A stretch of 64,000 nucleotides of DNA from Vibrio penaeicida. GTDB taxonomy: Bacteria; Pseudomonadota; Gammaproteobacteria; Enterobacterales; Vibrionaceae. The stretch covers positions 620,001 through 684,000 of the forward strand of contig NZ_AP025145.1 of the NCBI RefSeq assembly GCF_019977755.1. The letters run 5' to 3'. Below the pieces are notes generated by a model. That model ran no database searches, was not told where the DNA came from, and saw only the letters and a program-made list of their open reading frames with translations. Position 1 is the stretch's first letter; every line of letters starts with the position of its first letter. Position numbers and translations under genes: made by a program. This document shows positions 27,052-36,456 of this stretch, one piece after another.

Positions 27052-28473
27052 CTAGGTTTTTAGCAGGCTTGCAGTCAAATTGGCGAACTCAGCTAATCCA
27101 TCTTGCCAGCTTTTATTGGGTTTAAATCTTGCAAAACTTAGCCTAACGCAATGGTCATATTGTTTCGTCGTCGTAAACAGTGAACCGGGAAATAGGCTTA
27201 TTTTTCGTTCTAAGCGTGTTTGATAGAGCAAGTCGCAATCCAATGCCTTTGGGAATTCAATCCACACAATATAACTGCCATTAGACACGCTCATTGAATA
27301 CTGATTTTTAAGGCAATCATGAGAGTCCAGTGCTTGCGTTAACCAAGGAATAAATAGCTTTTGTTTTTTGGCGTAATGCCGACGAATTTTCATCAGGTGC
27401 TGGCGGTATTTTCCTGTCGATAAAAACTCACCAATGGCTGCCTGCATTAAATTCAACGATCCCATGTTATCACTGAGTAAACGCTTTTCGATAACGGCTC
27501 TGTGTTTACCTGCGACAATCCAGCCTAGCCTCAAACGTGAATCCAACGTCTTAGATAAAGAACTGCAATATACGACCCGATCTTTGGTATCCAGTGCCAT
27601 AAGGGATGGCAAGTGCGTGTCGAAGTACAATTCGCCAAAGACATCATCTTCAACGATAGGAAGCTCCCCTGTGACGTCAAGAAGCCGCTTTCTTGCTTCC
27701 AAAGGCATCACTGAGTTGGTGGGGTTGTTAAAGCTTGGCGTGACGAGCAGTGTTTTTATGTCCCACTCCTTTTGAGCGGTGATCACCGCATCAATATCAA
27801 TCCCTGTTACTGGGTGGCTTGGGATCTCGATGACTTTTAAGCCCAGCGATTCCATTAAAAGTAAATTACCAAAATAACAGGGAGACTCAACGGCGACGAT
27901 ATCCCCTTTGGAAGTTAAGGCTTGCAAGCATAAGCTAATGGCTTGCTGCGCCCCATGAGTCACTAAGATATCCGTTTGCGAGCAATTGATTTCGTTGTCT
28001 AAACAAAGCTTCCTTAGCTGATCAACGAGCTTGTCATTGCCTGGGGGGAGTTGGTAGTGACAAGGAATATGAGCTTGATAGCGGCTTTGACGACCTATCT
28101 CCGCGTAAAGTGAGCGAATGGCAGGGAAGTCAATATCAGGGTGTGCACAGCCCGCTGGCATTAAGTGATCACCAAGTGGCGTTTTTAAAATGGACTTGGT
28201 TTTAGACAGCAAGTCGACGTAACCGGGTGCTTCAATATGGGCATTTAATGAGGGCTCTAATTCTCCACGAACTCGGTATCCAGAGCGCGCTTCGGCATAC
28301 AAAGTTCTGGCTGCCTCTAGTTCTTGGTATGCACGAATTACGGTATTTCGTGATACCGAGAGCTCCATACTGAGCGTTCGAATAGACGGGACTTTTTCCC
28401 CTGTTATCCATCGATTTTTAGCGATCTGAGTATGCACATACTCAATAACGTCTTGATACTTTTTACTGCCCAT
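27052..28473 (-). CDS. MocR-family regulator (GntR helix-turn-helix plus aminotransferase domain)
   Basis: 473 residues: a GntR winged helix (about 1-75; VPSIRTLSMELSVSRNTVIRAYQELEA) and a fold-type I aminotransferase-like domain (about 110-470) with HGAQQAISLCLQAL, a conserved NNPTN, DDVFGELY and the PLP-lysine region YCSSLSKTLDSRLRLGWI. Such proteins bind PLP and act as regulators rather than enzymes. It is divergent from an EamA-type exporter, with repeated CTGTAYC sites in between, so it probably controls that exporter and itself. Confidence 0.93.
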   Translation of the reverse strand: MGSKKYQDVIEYVHTQIAKNRWITGEKVPSIRTLSMELSVSRNTVIRAYQELEAARTLYAEARSGYRVRGELEPSLNAHIEAPGYVDLLSKTKSILKTPLGDHLMPAGCAHPDIDFPAIRSLYAEIGRQSRYQAHIPCHYQLPPGNDKLVDQLRKLCLDNEINCSQTDILVTHGAQQAISLCLQALTSKGDIVAVESPCYFGNLLLMESLGLKVIEIPSHPVTGIDIDAVITAQKEWDIKTLLVTPSFNNPTNSVMPLEARKRLLDVTGELPIVEDDVFGELYFDTHLPSLMALDTKDRVVYCSSLSKTLDSRLRLGWIVAGKHRAVIEKRLLSDNMGSLNLMQAAIGEFLSTGKYRQHLMKIRRHYAKKQKLFIPWLTQALDSHDCLKNQYSMSVSNGSYIVWIEFPKALDCDLLYQTRLERKISLFPGSLFTTTKQYDHCVRLSFARFKPNKSWQDGLAEFANLTASLLKT

Positions 28474-28488
28474 TTATCGCCTTACTCA

Positions 28489-28541
28489 ATCTGTACCCAT
28501 TAAGTTAGGTTTAACTGTACCTTTTTTGAATATCTGTATCC
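28489..28541. promoter_or_regulatory. Three direct CTGTA(C/T)C repeats: predicted MocR operator
   Basis: ATCTGTACCC (28489), ACTGTACC (28514) and TCTGTATCC (28533) lie in the same orientation between the divergent MocR and EamA genes, about 24 and 19 bp apart. MocR regulators commonly bind direct repeats. The same core recurs before the second MocR/EamA pair near 53.0 kb. Confidence 0.7.
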
Positions 28542-28569
28542 AATAAAGTAAGAATAAAAGGAGAAAGTC

Positions 28570-29529
28570 ATGCCATTAAGTCTTATACCGTGGATATTTG
28601 TTGTGTTGTGGGCATCAGGTTTTGTTGGTTCTAAATTGGGATTACAGTTTACTGACCCAGCCACTTTGTTAACCATTAGAACGGCATTGAACGTTTTAGT
28701 GTTAGGTGTACTAGTGGTCGTGCTTAAGCGGAAAACGCTTAGCCCAAGAAAGACATTCCACGCTTGTATTTCAGGGCTCATGATTCATGGCATGTACCTT
28801 GGTGGCACCTATTCGGCTATTAAGCTAGGAATGCCAGCCAGCTTGAGCGCATTATTAGTAGGGCTACAACCCATCCTTACAGCGGTCACTTTGGTTGCGG
28901 TCGGAACTACCTATTTACGCTGGCGTCAGTGGCTTGGCTTAGCGTTAGGCTTAGTTGGTATCTTTTTGGTATTGCATGGAAAAATGGAATGGGAAGATAC
29001 GGCCAACAAAGGGTGGGCGTTTCTCTCTATTTCCATCGCTTTGGTTGGAATAACTTTTGGAACGCTTTATCAAAAGAAATTTTGTAACGGGACAGACTTA
29101 GTGACCTGCGTGACTTGGCAATATCTTGCGGCGCTGGTTGTGTTCGCTATTGCTGCTTATGCCTTTGAACCGCTGGTTATTCACTGGACTCCAACATTTA
29201 TCGCCACCCTTGCGTGGTTAGTTATTGTACTTTCTGTATTGGCGGTATTGTTGCTGCTCTATATGGTGGAGCATGGTGAGTCAGAAAAAGTGGCGTCCGT
29301 ATTCTATTTAGTTCCCCCTGTCACTGCTGTGCAGGCTTGGCTTTTGTTTGACGAGCGTTTTGATTTCATCGGTGCTCTCGGGTTTGGCTTCGCTGCGTTG
29401 GCTGTTTACTTGGTGGGCTTGAAAAAACCGACTCGTTTAAGCAAATCGATCAGCTTAAGAAGAAAGTCGAATGATCACAAAAACGTATCAACTCAACAAG
29501 AAGACTTGCAAGTGAACAGCGCTAAGTGA
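28570..29529 (+). CDS. EamA/DMT-family transporter
   Basis: 319 residues with about ten membrane helices in two EamA repeats; N-terminal WASGFVGSKLGLQFTDPATLLTIR is typical. Likely exports a small metabolite, often an amino acid. The strong AAAGGAG site precedes the ATG. It is divergent from the MocR regulator and followed 41 bp later by a LysE-type exporter, suggesting a two-gene efflux operon. An unusually long basic cytoplasmic tail (about 25 residues) follows the last helix. Confidence 0.9.
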   Translation: MPLSLIPWIFVVLWASGFVGSKLGLQFTDPATLLTIRTALNVLVLGVLVVVLKRKTLSPRKTFHACISGLMIHGMYLGGTYSAIKLGMPASLSALLVGLQPILTAVTLVAVGTTYLRWRQWLGLALGLVGIFLVLHGKMEWEDTANKGWAFLSISIALVGITFGTLYQKKFCNGTDLVTCVTWQYLAALVVFAIAAYAFEPLVIHWTPTFIATLAWLVIVLSVLAVLLLLYMVEHGESEKVASVFYLVPPVTAVQAWLLFDERFDFIGALGFGFAALAVYLVGLKKPTRLSKSISLRRKSNDHKNVSTQQEDLQVNSAK

Positions 29530-29570
29530 GAGAGTGACGCTGTAATTCAGATAACACAAAAGGATGAACA

Positions 29571-30185
29571 ATGACATTAAGCGTTTGGCTCTCTTTATTC
29601 GCTATTTGTTTACTGGGTGCTATGTCTCCTGGACCAAGTTTGGTCACGGTGTCTAAGCATACATTAGCGGGTGGACGTAAGAATGGTCTTGCGGCGGCGT
29701 GGGCTCACGCGTTTGGTATTGGGATCTATGCGCTTGTCACGATCATTGGGCTGGCGGTTGTTTTACAGCAGTCTCCTATCTTATTCAAAACCATCAGTTA
29801 TTTAGGGGCGGCGTATCTCGCTTACCTCGGGTTTAATGCTTTGCGTTCTAAAGGTGGGGTCGCAGCTCGTTTGGAAGCTGGCGAGCGTGTTTCTGTTTTC
29901 TCTTCCGCACGGGAAGGTTTTTTGATTTCGATTCTTAGCCCCAAAATAGCCCTTTTCTTTATCGCTCTGTTTAGCCAGTTTGTTGCGTTAGGGAACGAGT
30001 TGATGAATCAAGTGGTGATTGTAGCAACTCCGCTTATTGTGGACGGGTTATGGTATACACTTATTACCTTGTTGCTTTCCATGCCGCTTGTTATTGATAA
30101 AATTCGCGAGAAAGCGGTACTCATCGATCGTATATCTGGCGTTATATTGATTGGACTAGCTATACGCGTTGTGTGGGTCGTTTAG
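29571..30185 (+). CDS. LysE/RhtB-family amino acid exporter
   Basis: 204 residues, about six membrane helices. It opens with LLGAMSPGPSLVTVSKHTLAGG, the conserved LysE-family N-terminus, and contains a later SPKIALFF motif. Predicted to export amino acids such as threonine, homoserine or leucine. It follows the EamA gene by 41 bp with an AAAGGA ribosome site, so both are probably under the MocR regulator. Confidence 0.93.
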   Translation: MTLSVWLSLFAICLLGAMSPGPSLVTVSKHTLAGGRKNGLAAAWAHAFGIGIYALVTIIGLAVVLQQSPILFKTISYLGAAYLAYLGFNALRSKGGVAARLEAGERVSVFSSAREGFLISILSPKIALFFIALFSQFVALGNELMNQVVIVATPLIVDGLWYTLITLLLSMPLVIDKIREKAVLIDRISGVILIGLAIRVVWVV

Positions 30186-30673
30186 GCTCACACTTTTGTT
30201 TCTACTCACTGGCAGATTATTCTTTCAATTGCGTTAAAATCCCCCTCTTAATCTTCTCAAATCTCGGCACTATCGAGCTTTCAGCCGTATGCCAAAATTT
30301 AACCACTTTCTCCTGATTTGGTCATATAACCTTAGTTTTATATATCTTTTAGCCTATCAAACTAGACATATATGATTTTAATTTCTGTAAATGTAGTCAT
30401 TTTGGGTAAAAAAAGTGAATAATTTGGTTTGTTTTGCTTTACTGTAGTAGAAACTAAAAAAGCAGTAGAAAACTGCGCTGTATTTAAAGTTAATTGAGCT
30501 CTCTGCCCAAGAGAGCGCAAATGGAATTAACTGATATTACATTGACGTATTTTTAGACCGTGGTTGTTGTAAAAAGCGAAGACGTTAACAAGTAAGTTGT
30601 CGTTCACGCGTTTTGACCCAAGTTATGAATACCGTTGGTGTAGCATGGAGTAATGGCACTCAAGGAGGAAAGA
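30186..30673. other. Intergenic region before the acetyltransferase gene
   Basis: AT-rich, about 490 bp. A weak hairpin (CTCTCTGCCCAAGAGAG, about 30500-30516) is the only structure noticed. No terminator with a T-run, operator or small gene could be supported. Confidence 0.5.
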
Positions 30674-31213
30674 GTGGAATTAAGGCAAGCGAATTACCAA
30701 GATTTCGAGCGAATTGCGCAGTTACATGCAAAAAGCTGGCAACAACATTATCGTGGTCTGGTTACCGATGCTTATCTAGAGCAATACGCAGAAGACGACA
30801 GAGTTATTGTTTGGCAAACACGCTTGACCAACCCGTCGTTTAATCAAAATGTCCTCGTTCTAGAAAATGAAGGCGAACTTTGTGGGTTCATTTGTATTTA
30901 TGGCAACCACAATTTCGAATACGGAACAATTATCGACAACCTGCACGTCGACTCTGCCTATCAAGGGCATGGTCTTGGCACCAAGCTAATGTTAGAAGCG
31001 GCTAAGTGGGCGGAAAAATACTTCCCAGATTCAGGTGTGTATTTGGAAGTACTTGAACAAAACGTTGCAGCGAAACATTTCTATTTGGCACTTGGAGCGA
31101 CTCAATCTCATCTAAGTGATTGGAGTGCACCTTGTGGCAGCAAAGTGAAAGAAGCCGTGTTTACTTGGTCTTCACCTTCTGTGCTACTAAAAAAAGCCGA
31201 AACGTTTGTATAA
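30674..31213 (+). CDS. GNAT-family N-acetyltransferase
   Basis: 179 residues from the GTG at 30674, preferred because AAGGAGG ends 5 nt before it; an ATG 21 bp upstream has only a badly spaced GGAG. The GNAT core is clear: IDNLHVDSAYQGHGLGTKLM supplies the acetyl-CoA pyrophosphate loop (Q-G-H-G-L-G) and LEVLEQNVAAKHFYLALGA the C-terminal half. Transfers an acetyl group from acetyl-CoA to an unknown amine. Stands alone in its orientation. Confidence 0.88.
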   Translation: MELRQANYQDFERIAQLHAKSWQQHYRGLVTDAYLEQYAEDDRVIVWQTRLTNPSFNQNVLVLENEGELCGFICIYGNHNFEYGTIIDNLHVDSAYQGHGLGTKLMLEAAKWAEKYFPDSGVYLEVLEQNVAAKHFYLALGATQSHLSDWSAPCGSKVKEAVFTWSSPSVLLKKAETFV

Positions 31214-31285
31214 CGCTTTTCTGAGCCTGCATTAAAATAGGTGCCCTCAGAGCGTTTTGGTTTGAGGTGTTTTAAGTTTGTTGAA

Positions 31286-31816
31286 TTAGCCCGCTAGCGA
31301 ATCGATATCGAACCGATAAAAGTCTGTATCATCCGAATTAGACTTGGTTCGATAAAACCCTAGCGTTAGGAGAAGAGAAGACGACGCAACGTTGTTTTTC
31401 TCGACCCCGCCAATTAAAGCCCGCACCTGCTTGTTTTGTTTGCACCAAGTGAGTAATCCTCCCAGCATTTCTTTTGCCAAGCCCTTGCCTTGGTGCGTCT
31501 CTCCTAGAAGATACCCTAAATGAAGTTCATCGTTGTCGGACTGATATAAAAATATGAAACCGCATAAAGTATGTTCCGGTGTCAGGTAGACCGCGAGTGT
31601 TTGACCGTCTTCGGTGATTTTCTTTACCCACGACTCAGCCTTTTCGGCGTCATCGATTCCTTGAAAATAGGGGGGAAGTGAAACCGTTACGTTTGGTGTA
31701 AGTATGCCGATTACATCACGAATGAATTTGCTATCGTGCCTAAGTGAAGTCACGACAGTTTTAGTCACAAGATGCTGGGTAGAAAATACAGAGCTATCGT
31801 GGGTATGTGCTGGCAT
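31286..31816 (-). CDS. GNAT-family N-acetyltransferase
   Basis: 176 residues from the ATG at 31816. A longer frame exists, but its extra N-terminus overlaps the end of guaD and looks non-native. The acetyl-CoA loop is HQGKGLAKEML, preceded by ELHLGYLLGE and followed by GGVEKNNVASSSLLLTLGF, as in RimJ/RimL-like acetyltransferases. It begins 13 bases after the guaD stop, so it is the last gene of the purine operon by position. A link to purine breakdown is not evident. Confidence 0.85.
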   Translation of the reverse strand: MPAHTHDSSVFSTQHLVTKTVVTSLRHDSKFIRDVIGILTPNVTVSLPPYFQGIDDAEKAESWVKKITEDGQTLAVYLTPEHTLCGFIFLYQSDNDELHLGYLLGETHQGKGLAKEMLGGLLTWCKQNKQVRALIGGVEKNNVASSSLLLTLGFYRTKSNSDDTDFYRFDIDSLAG

Positions 31817-31829
31817 GAGGCTCTCGATT

Positions 31830-33146
31830 TTATTTGGGTGTATTTGAAGAATAAACGCTTTCACCCAGAATGTATGTCTCACATACGGTTCTGTCGTCGC
31901 CTAGGCTCATCAATACAAACAACTTCTCTTCCAGCGTTTTGGTTTGGTTCATGCGAAATTTCATCAGCTGCGTAGCATACAGATCCAACACGACAAAATC
32001 CGCTTCTTTGCCGACTTCTAGGTTTCCGATTTTGTCTTCTAGGTGCAAGGCTTTTGCACCACCAAGTGTGGCTAAATAAAGTGATTTTATAGGGTGGAGC
32101 TTTTCCTGCTGTAATTGCATGACTTTGTAGGCTTCACTCATGGTTTGCAGAATAGAAAAGCTTGTTCCTGCGCCCACATCGGTCCCCATGCCAACCCGAA
32201 TACCAAATTGCTCAAGTTTAGGAAGTCGAAACAACCCCGACCCAAGAAACAGGTTGGATGTGGGGCAAAAGGCAATGGCTGATTCGGTGTCTGCCAACCG
32301 TTGGCATTCACAATCCGACAAATGAATACCGTGGGCAAACACGGAACGTTTGTGCAGTAACCCATAATGATCGTAGACATCTAGGTAACTTTCTCTTTCA
32401 GGGAAAAGCTCCAATACCCAGTCGATTTCCTTCTTGTTTTCGGAAAGGTGAGTGTGCATATACACGTCTGGGTACTCTTTCAGGAGCCGACCAACGGTGG
32501 CGAGTTGTTCGGCAGTGCTGGTGGGGGCAAACCTTGGCGTAACAGCGTAGTGCAAGCGAGAGCGCTTATGCCATTTTTCGATTAGGGCTTTGGAATCGGT
32601 GTAGCCTGATTCTGGTGTGTCTGTTAGCGAATCGGGCGCGTTTCTGTCCATCAACACCTTACCCGCGATCATTCTAAGGTTGCGTTGCTCTGCCTCTTCA
32701 AAGAAGACATCGACCGACTGTTTGTGCACCGTGCCGAATACCAAAGCCGTGGTTGTGCCGTTGCTTGCCAGCTCATCCAAGAACAATTTGGCAACTTGCC
32801 GTGCGTATTCTGGATCTTTGAACCTCAGTTCCTCTGGGAAGGTGTAGTTTTCTAGCCAATCCAAAAGCTGCTCACCGTAGGAGGCAATCATCCCTGTTTG
32901 TGGATAGTGAATATGGGTATCAATAAACCCTGATGTGATCAGCTTGTCTTCAAACCGCGTGATTTTTATTGAAGGTGACAATGTAGGTAAGATGGTTTTC
33001 GCATCGCCGATTTGATCGATAATGCCATCTTTAACGACGATTATACCGTCTTCAAAATACTGATATGAATTTTCCAAACCCACTTCCTGTGGATCTGCCA
33101 CACTGTGCAGCACGGCGCTACGAAAAGCGTGCGTTGTGGTCGTCAT
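31830..33146 (-). CDS. guaD: Guanine deaminase
   Basis: 438 residues of the amidohydrolase superfamily. Zinc ligands are visible in SGFIDTHIHYPQ (strand 1 HxH), HTHLSE, FAHGIHLSD and GMGTDVGAGTS (the catalytic Asp). LLDWLENYTFPEE is characteristic of guanine deaminases. Converts guanine to xanthine, feeding the xanthine dehydrogenase encoded immediately upstream. GGAAG lies before the ATG and the gap to xdhC is 30 bp. Confidence 0.95.
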   Translation of the reverse strand: MTTTTHAFRSAVLHSVADPQEVGLENSYQYFEDGIIVVKDGIIDQIGDAKTILPTLSPSIKITRFEDKLITSGFIDTHIHYPQTGMIASYGEQLLDWLENYTFPEELRFKDPEYARQVAKLFLDELASNGTTTALVFGTVHKQSVDVFFEEAEQRNLRMIAGKVLMDRNAPDSLTDTPESGYTDSKALIEKWHKRSRLHYAVTPRFAPTSTAEQLATVGRLLKEYPDVYMHTHLSENKKEIDWVLELFPERESYLDVYDHYGLLHKRSVFAHGIHLSDCECQRLADTESAIAFCPTSNLFLGSGLFRLPKLEQFGIRVGMGTDVGAGTSFSILQTMSEAYKVMQLQQEKLHPIKSLYLATLGGAKALHLEDKIGNLEVGKEADFVVLDLYATQLMKFRMNQTKTLEEKLFVLMSLGDDRTVCETYILGESVYSSNTPK

Positions 33147-33176
33147 GTTGCTTCCTTTAGGTCTTGCCCAGCGGCT

Positions 33177-34028
33177 TTATGCCTGTTTTGGCTGTGTAAT
33201 ATGTTGGAGGTCGTCATCTTGTGCGCGACTCTCCTTGGTTTTTGTTTCGGCTAATTCTGCTTGGTGGTAATGGGCGATCAACTCTCCTGCAACCGATATG
33301 GCGATTTCCTCAGGTCGTTTCCCTGGAATATCACTGATGCCAATTGGGCTGGTCATACTGGCGAGCTGATTATCGCTGTAACCACGTTGTCTTAGCCGCA
33401 TATCAAACTTTTTACGCTTGGTCGATGAACCTATCACGCCTAAATAAGCGCTGTCTCCTCTGTCAAGGATAGCCTTTGTGAGGTCAAAATCGAGTTGATG
33501 ATTATGGGTCATCACCAGAAAGTAGCTGTTTTCACGAGCAAAGTTGACTTCTCCCACTGGGTCGTCGCTTATGAGTTGCTCTACGCTAATAGGCAATTGG
33601 GAAGGGAATTCATTCTCTCGTTGATCAATCCATGTGATCTCAAAGTCTAGCGTGGCGATCACGTGAACTAGGGCTTTAGCAACGTGACCAGCACCGAACA
33701 AGTAGAGATGGCGTTTACGAGTACCTATCGGTTCAAAGCATAAGGTAGCCATACCGCCGCAGCATTGCCCCAAGCGAGCGCCAAGGTTGAACGTATCGAT
33801 TTTGACTTCAGTGGCTTTCTCTTCAAGCATTGTTCTGCTTACTTGAGTAGCAATGTGCTCAAGATGTCCACCGCCGATAGTGGCAATCAACCGATCGGCG
33901 GTGATCAGCATTTTTGTTCCTGCTCCTCTAGGCACCGATCCACGCTCATTTAGCACGGTTACCATCACACAAGGTTCATTTGCGCTTTCGAGTTTCGCCA
34001 GTTCCTGAATCCAGTTGTCGCTGTACAT
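33177..34028 (-). CDS. xdhC: Xanthine dehydrogenase accessory protein XdhC
   Basis: 283 residues from the ATG at 34028, where the protein begins like its family (MYSDNWIQELAKLE) after an AGAGGAAG site; an upstream in-frame extension is basic and low-complexity. N-terminal XdhC/CoxI domain with RGAGTKML, IGGGHLE and GQCCGGM, then a Rossmann domain with LFGAGHVAKAL. XdhC binds the molybdenum cofactor, supports its sulfuration and inserts it into XdhB. Position after xdhB is standard. Confidence 0.93.
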   Translation of the reverse strand: MYSDNWIQELAKLESANEPCVMVTVLNERGSVPRGAGTKMLITADRLIATIGGGHLEHIATQVSRTMLEEKATEVKIDTFNLGARLGQCCGGMATLCFEPIGTRKRHLYLFGAGHVAKALVHVIATLDFEITWIDQRENEFPSQLPISVEQLISDDPVGEVNFARENSYFLVMTHNHQLDFDLTKAILDRGDSAYLGVIGSSTKRKKFDMRLRQRGYSDNQLASMTSPIGISDIPGKRPEEIAISVAGELIAHYHQAELAETKTKESRAQDDDLQHITQPKQA

Positions 34029-34056
34029 GACTTCCTCTCTCTTTGTAACGCGTTGA

Positions 34057-36456
34057 CTATGCCGTTTTTTTACTTGAGGTTTTCGCGCTTTCACGCACCT
34101 TTTCGATTGCCATGAGGACACGTTCGGGAGTGGCTGGCGTATCTAAGTGAGGACGAACATTTTCGCTTACGTCATTTTCTACAATCACATATCGAATGGC
34201 ATCTTTCAGTGCGCTCCATACCGACATAGCAAGCATAAACGGCGGTTCGCCCACGGCTTTAGAGTGGAAAACGGTGTCTTCTGGGTTTTGTCTGTTTTGC
34301 AGTAAATGCGTTCTAAAATCGATGGGCATATCCGCCACCGCTGGAATCTTATAGCTAGCAGGACCGTTCGTCGTCAGCCTACCTTCATCATTCCAAACCA
34401 GTTCTTCTGTTGTAAGCCAGCCCGCGCCCTGAACAAATGCACCTTCAACTTGGCCAATATCGATCGCCGGGTTCAACGAAGCGCCGACATCATGTAAAAG
34501 GTCGGCGCGCAAAATCTTGTATTCACCTGTCAGTGTATCGACGATGACTTCGGAGCAAGACGCACCATAAGCGAAGTAATAAAACGGTCTGCCTTTGGCT
34601 TTTTCGTGATCGTAGTAAATTTTGGGGGTTCGGTAGAAACCTGTACTAGAAAGCGACACTTGGTTGAAGTATGCCAGTTGAATGAACTCGTCAAATTCGA
34701 TAAGGGTTTTGCCCGCCTGAATGATGCCGTTCTTGAATTGGACGTCTTCCGGCGCAACCTTGAAGTGCTCGCTGGCGAAGTTCACCAAACGTACTTTGAT
34801 GTGTCGCGCTGCGTTTTGTGCTGCTTTGCCGTTCAAATCGGTGCCCGAAGACGCTGCCGTTGGTGATGTGTTTGGGACTTTTTCAGTATTGGTGGCGGTG
34901 ATCTGAATACGGCTGATATCAACCTGAAATTCCTCGGCGACAATTTGCGCCACTTTGGTATTCAAACCTTGTCCCATTTCCGTGCCACCGTGATTTAGGT
35001 GAATACTGCCATCGGTGTAGATGTGGATAAGCGCCCCAGCTTGATTCAAAAAAGAAGCGGTGAAGGAGATTCCAAACTTAACCGGTGTGATGGCTAAGCC
35101 TTTCTTTAGAATAGGGCTTTGTTTGTTGAATTCGTTGATCTCCTCGCGACGCTGGTAGTAGTCGCTAGTGTCAATCAACTGTTCAGTGATCTCTGGCATA
35201 AAATCACTGTCTTCAACTGTTTGGAAATAATGAGTAACGTTACGCTCTCTTTTTCCGTAGTAATTCGCTTGACGTACTTCCAAAGCGTCTTTGTTCAGAT
35301 AAGCCGCTATGTCGTCCATGATGTGCTCAATGGTCATCATGCCTTGCGGCCCGCCAAACCCACGAAATGCGGTGTTGGATGCGGTGTTGGTTTTGCAGCG
35401 ATAACCCGTAACCGTCGCCTCACCCAAGTAGTAAGCGTTGTCTGAGTGGAACATGGCGCGATCGACTATCGAGCTTGATAAATCGGGTGAATAACCACAG
35501 TTACCTGCCACGTCTATCTCGATACCCGTTATCGTTCCTTGATCGTCAAACCCTACTTTGTACTGGTTGTAGAACGGGTGACGTTTCCCCGTCATCATCA
35601 TATCTTCGGTTCGGAACAAACGCATTTTGGTGGGGCGATTGGTTAGTTTAGCAATCACCGACGCCATGCATGCTGGATAGGACGATTGAGTTTCTTTGCC
35701 ACCAAATCCACCGCCCATGCGGCGTACATCGATGAGCACTTTGTGCATGGGAATACCCAATACGCCAGCAACCAGTTTTTGAATTTCGGTTGGGTTTTGG
35801 GTGGAAGAATGGACGATCATGCCACCGTCTTCTGTGGGCATCACGGTGGCGATTTGAGTTTCTAGATAGAAATGTTCTTGTCCGCCCACATGCAAGCTGC
35901 CTTCAAGCACATGTTTTGAATGAGCAATGGCTGTTTTAGAATCCCCTCGCTTTTGCTGGTGGGTATCGGTGACAAACAGTTTTTTCTCTAACGCTTCTTC
36001 TACGTCTAAAACGGCGGGCAGTATTTCATACTCGATAACTGCTGCATGTGCCGCTTTTCTTGCAACTTCAAGATCGTTGGCTGCAACGGCAATGACAGGT
36101 TGGCCAACATACTCAACTTTTCCATCAGCGAGTAGAGGATCCCCCGGCAGTATTGCGCCAATATCTAAGTTACCAGGAATGTCTTGGCTGGTAATTGCGA
36201 TGGCAACACCTTCAAATTCGTAGCATGGTGAAAGGTCGATACTAAGAATGTTGGCGTGCGCGTGGGGGCTGAGTAACGCGTAGGTGTGCAGCTGATTTGG
36301 GAATTCTAGTTTATCGTCGATGTATTTGGCTTCGCCTGTGACTTGCAGGGCAGCGCTGTCGTGTTTCACGCTTTTGCCTACGCCTGTTTTTAGATCTTGT
36401 TTGAATAACGCCACCATTTCTTCGTGGCTCATGGTTGCTTTAGGCGAATTAGACAT
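34057..36456 (-). CDS. xdhB: Xanthine dehydrogenase, molybdopterin-binding subunit
   Basis: 799 residues. The aldehyde oxidase/xanthine dehydrogenase hammerhead (about 20-140) is followed by the molybdopterin domains: MGGGFGGKE, GFGGPQGM, GGTEMGQGLNTKVAQI, ASSGTDLNGKAA, and KAVGEPPF, which carries the catalytic glutamate. Hydroxylates hypoxanthine to xanthine to urate in the cytoplasm, passing electrons to XdhA. The start overlaps the xdhA stop by 8 bp, so translation is coupled. Confidence 0.95.
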   Translation of the reverse strand: MSNSPKATMSHEEMVALFKQDLKTGVGKSVKHDSAALQVTGEAKYIDDKLEFPNQLHTYALLSPHAHANILSIDLSPCYEFEGVAIAITSQDIPGNLDIGAILPGDPLLADGKVEYVGQPVIAVAANDLEVARKAAHAAVIEYEILPAVLDVEEALEKKLFVTDTHQQKRGDSKTAIAHSKHVLEGSLHVGGQEHFYLETQIATVMPTEDGGMIVHSSTQNPTEIQKLVAGVLGIPMHKVLIDVRRMGGGFGGKETQSSYPACMASVIAKLTNRPTKMRLFRTEDMMMTGKRHPFYNQYKVGFDDQGTITGIEIDVAGNCGYSPDLSSSIVDRAMFHSDNAYYLGEATVTGYRCKTNTASNTAFRGFGGPQGMMTIEHIMDDIAAYLNKDALEVRQANYYGKRERNVTHYFQTVEDSDFMPEITEQLIDTSDYYQRREEINEFNKQSPILKKGLAITPVKFGISFTASFLNQAGALIHIYTDGSIHLNHGGTEMGQGLNTKVAQIVAEEFQVDISRIQITATNTEKVPNTSPTAASSGTDLNGKAAQNAARHIKVRLVNFASEHFKVAPEDVQFKNGIIQAGKTLIEFDEFIQLAYFNQVSLSSTGFYRTPKIYYDHEKAKGRPFYYFAYGASCSEVIVDTLTGEYKILRADLLHDVGASLNPAIDIGQVEGAFVQGAGWLTTEELVWNDEGRLTTNGPASYKIPAVADMPIDFRTHLLQNRQNPEDTVFHSKAVGEPPFMLAMSVWSALKDAIRYVIVENDVSENVRPHLDTPATPERVLMAIEKVRESAKTSSKKTA

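Noticed and set aside
30613..30843. 76-codon frame overlapping the acetyltransferase start
   Set aside because: The GNAT frame has the better ribosome site and family match; this one is a shadow.
34530..34906. Several overlapping frames opposite xdhB
   Set aside because: Shadows of a strongly supported enzyme gene.
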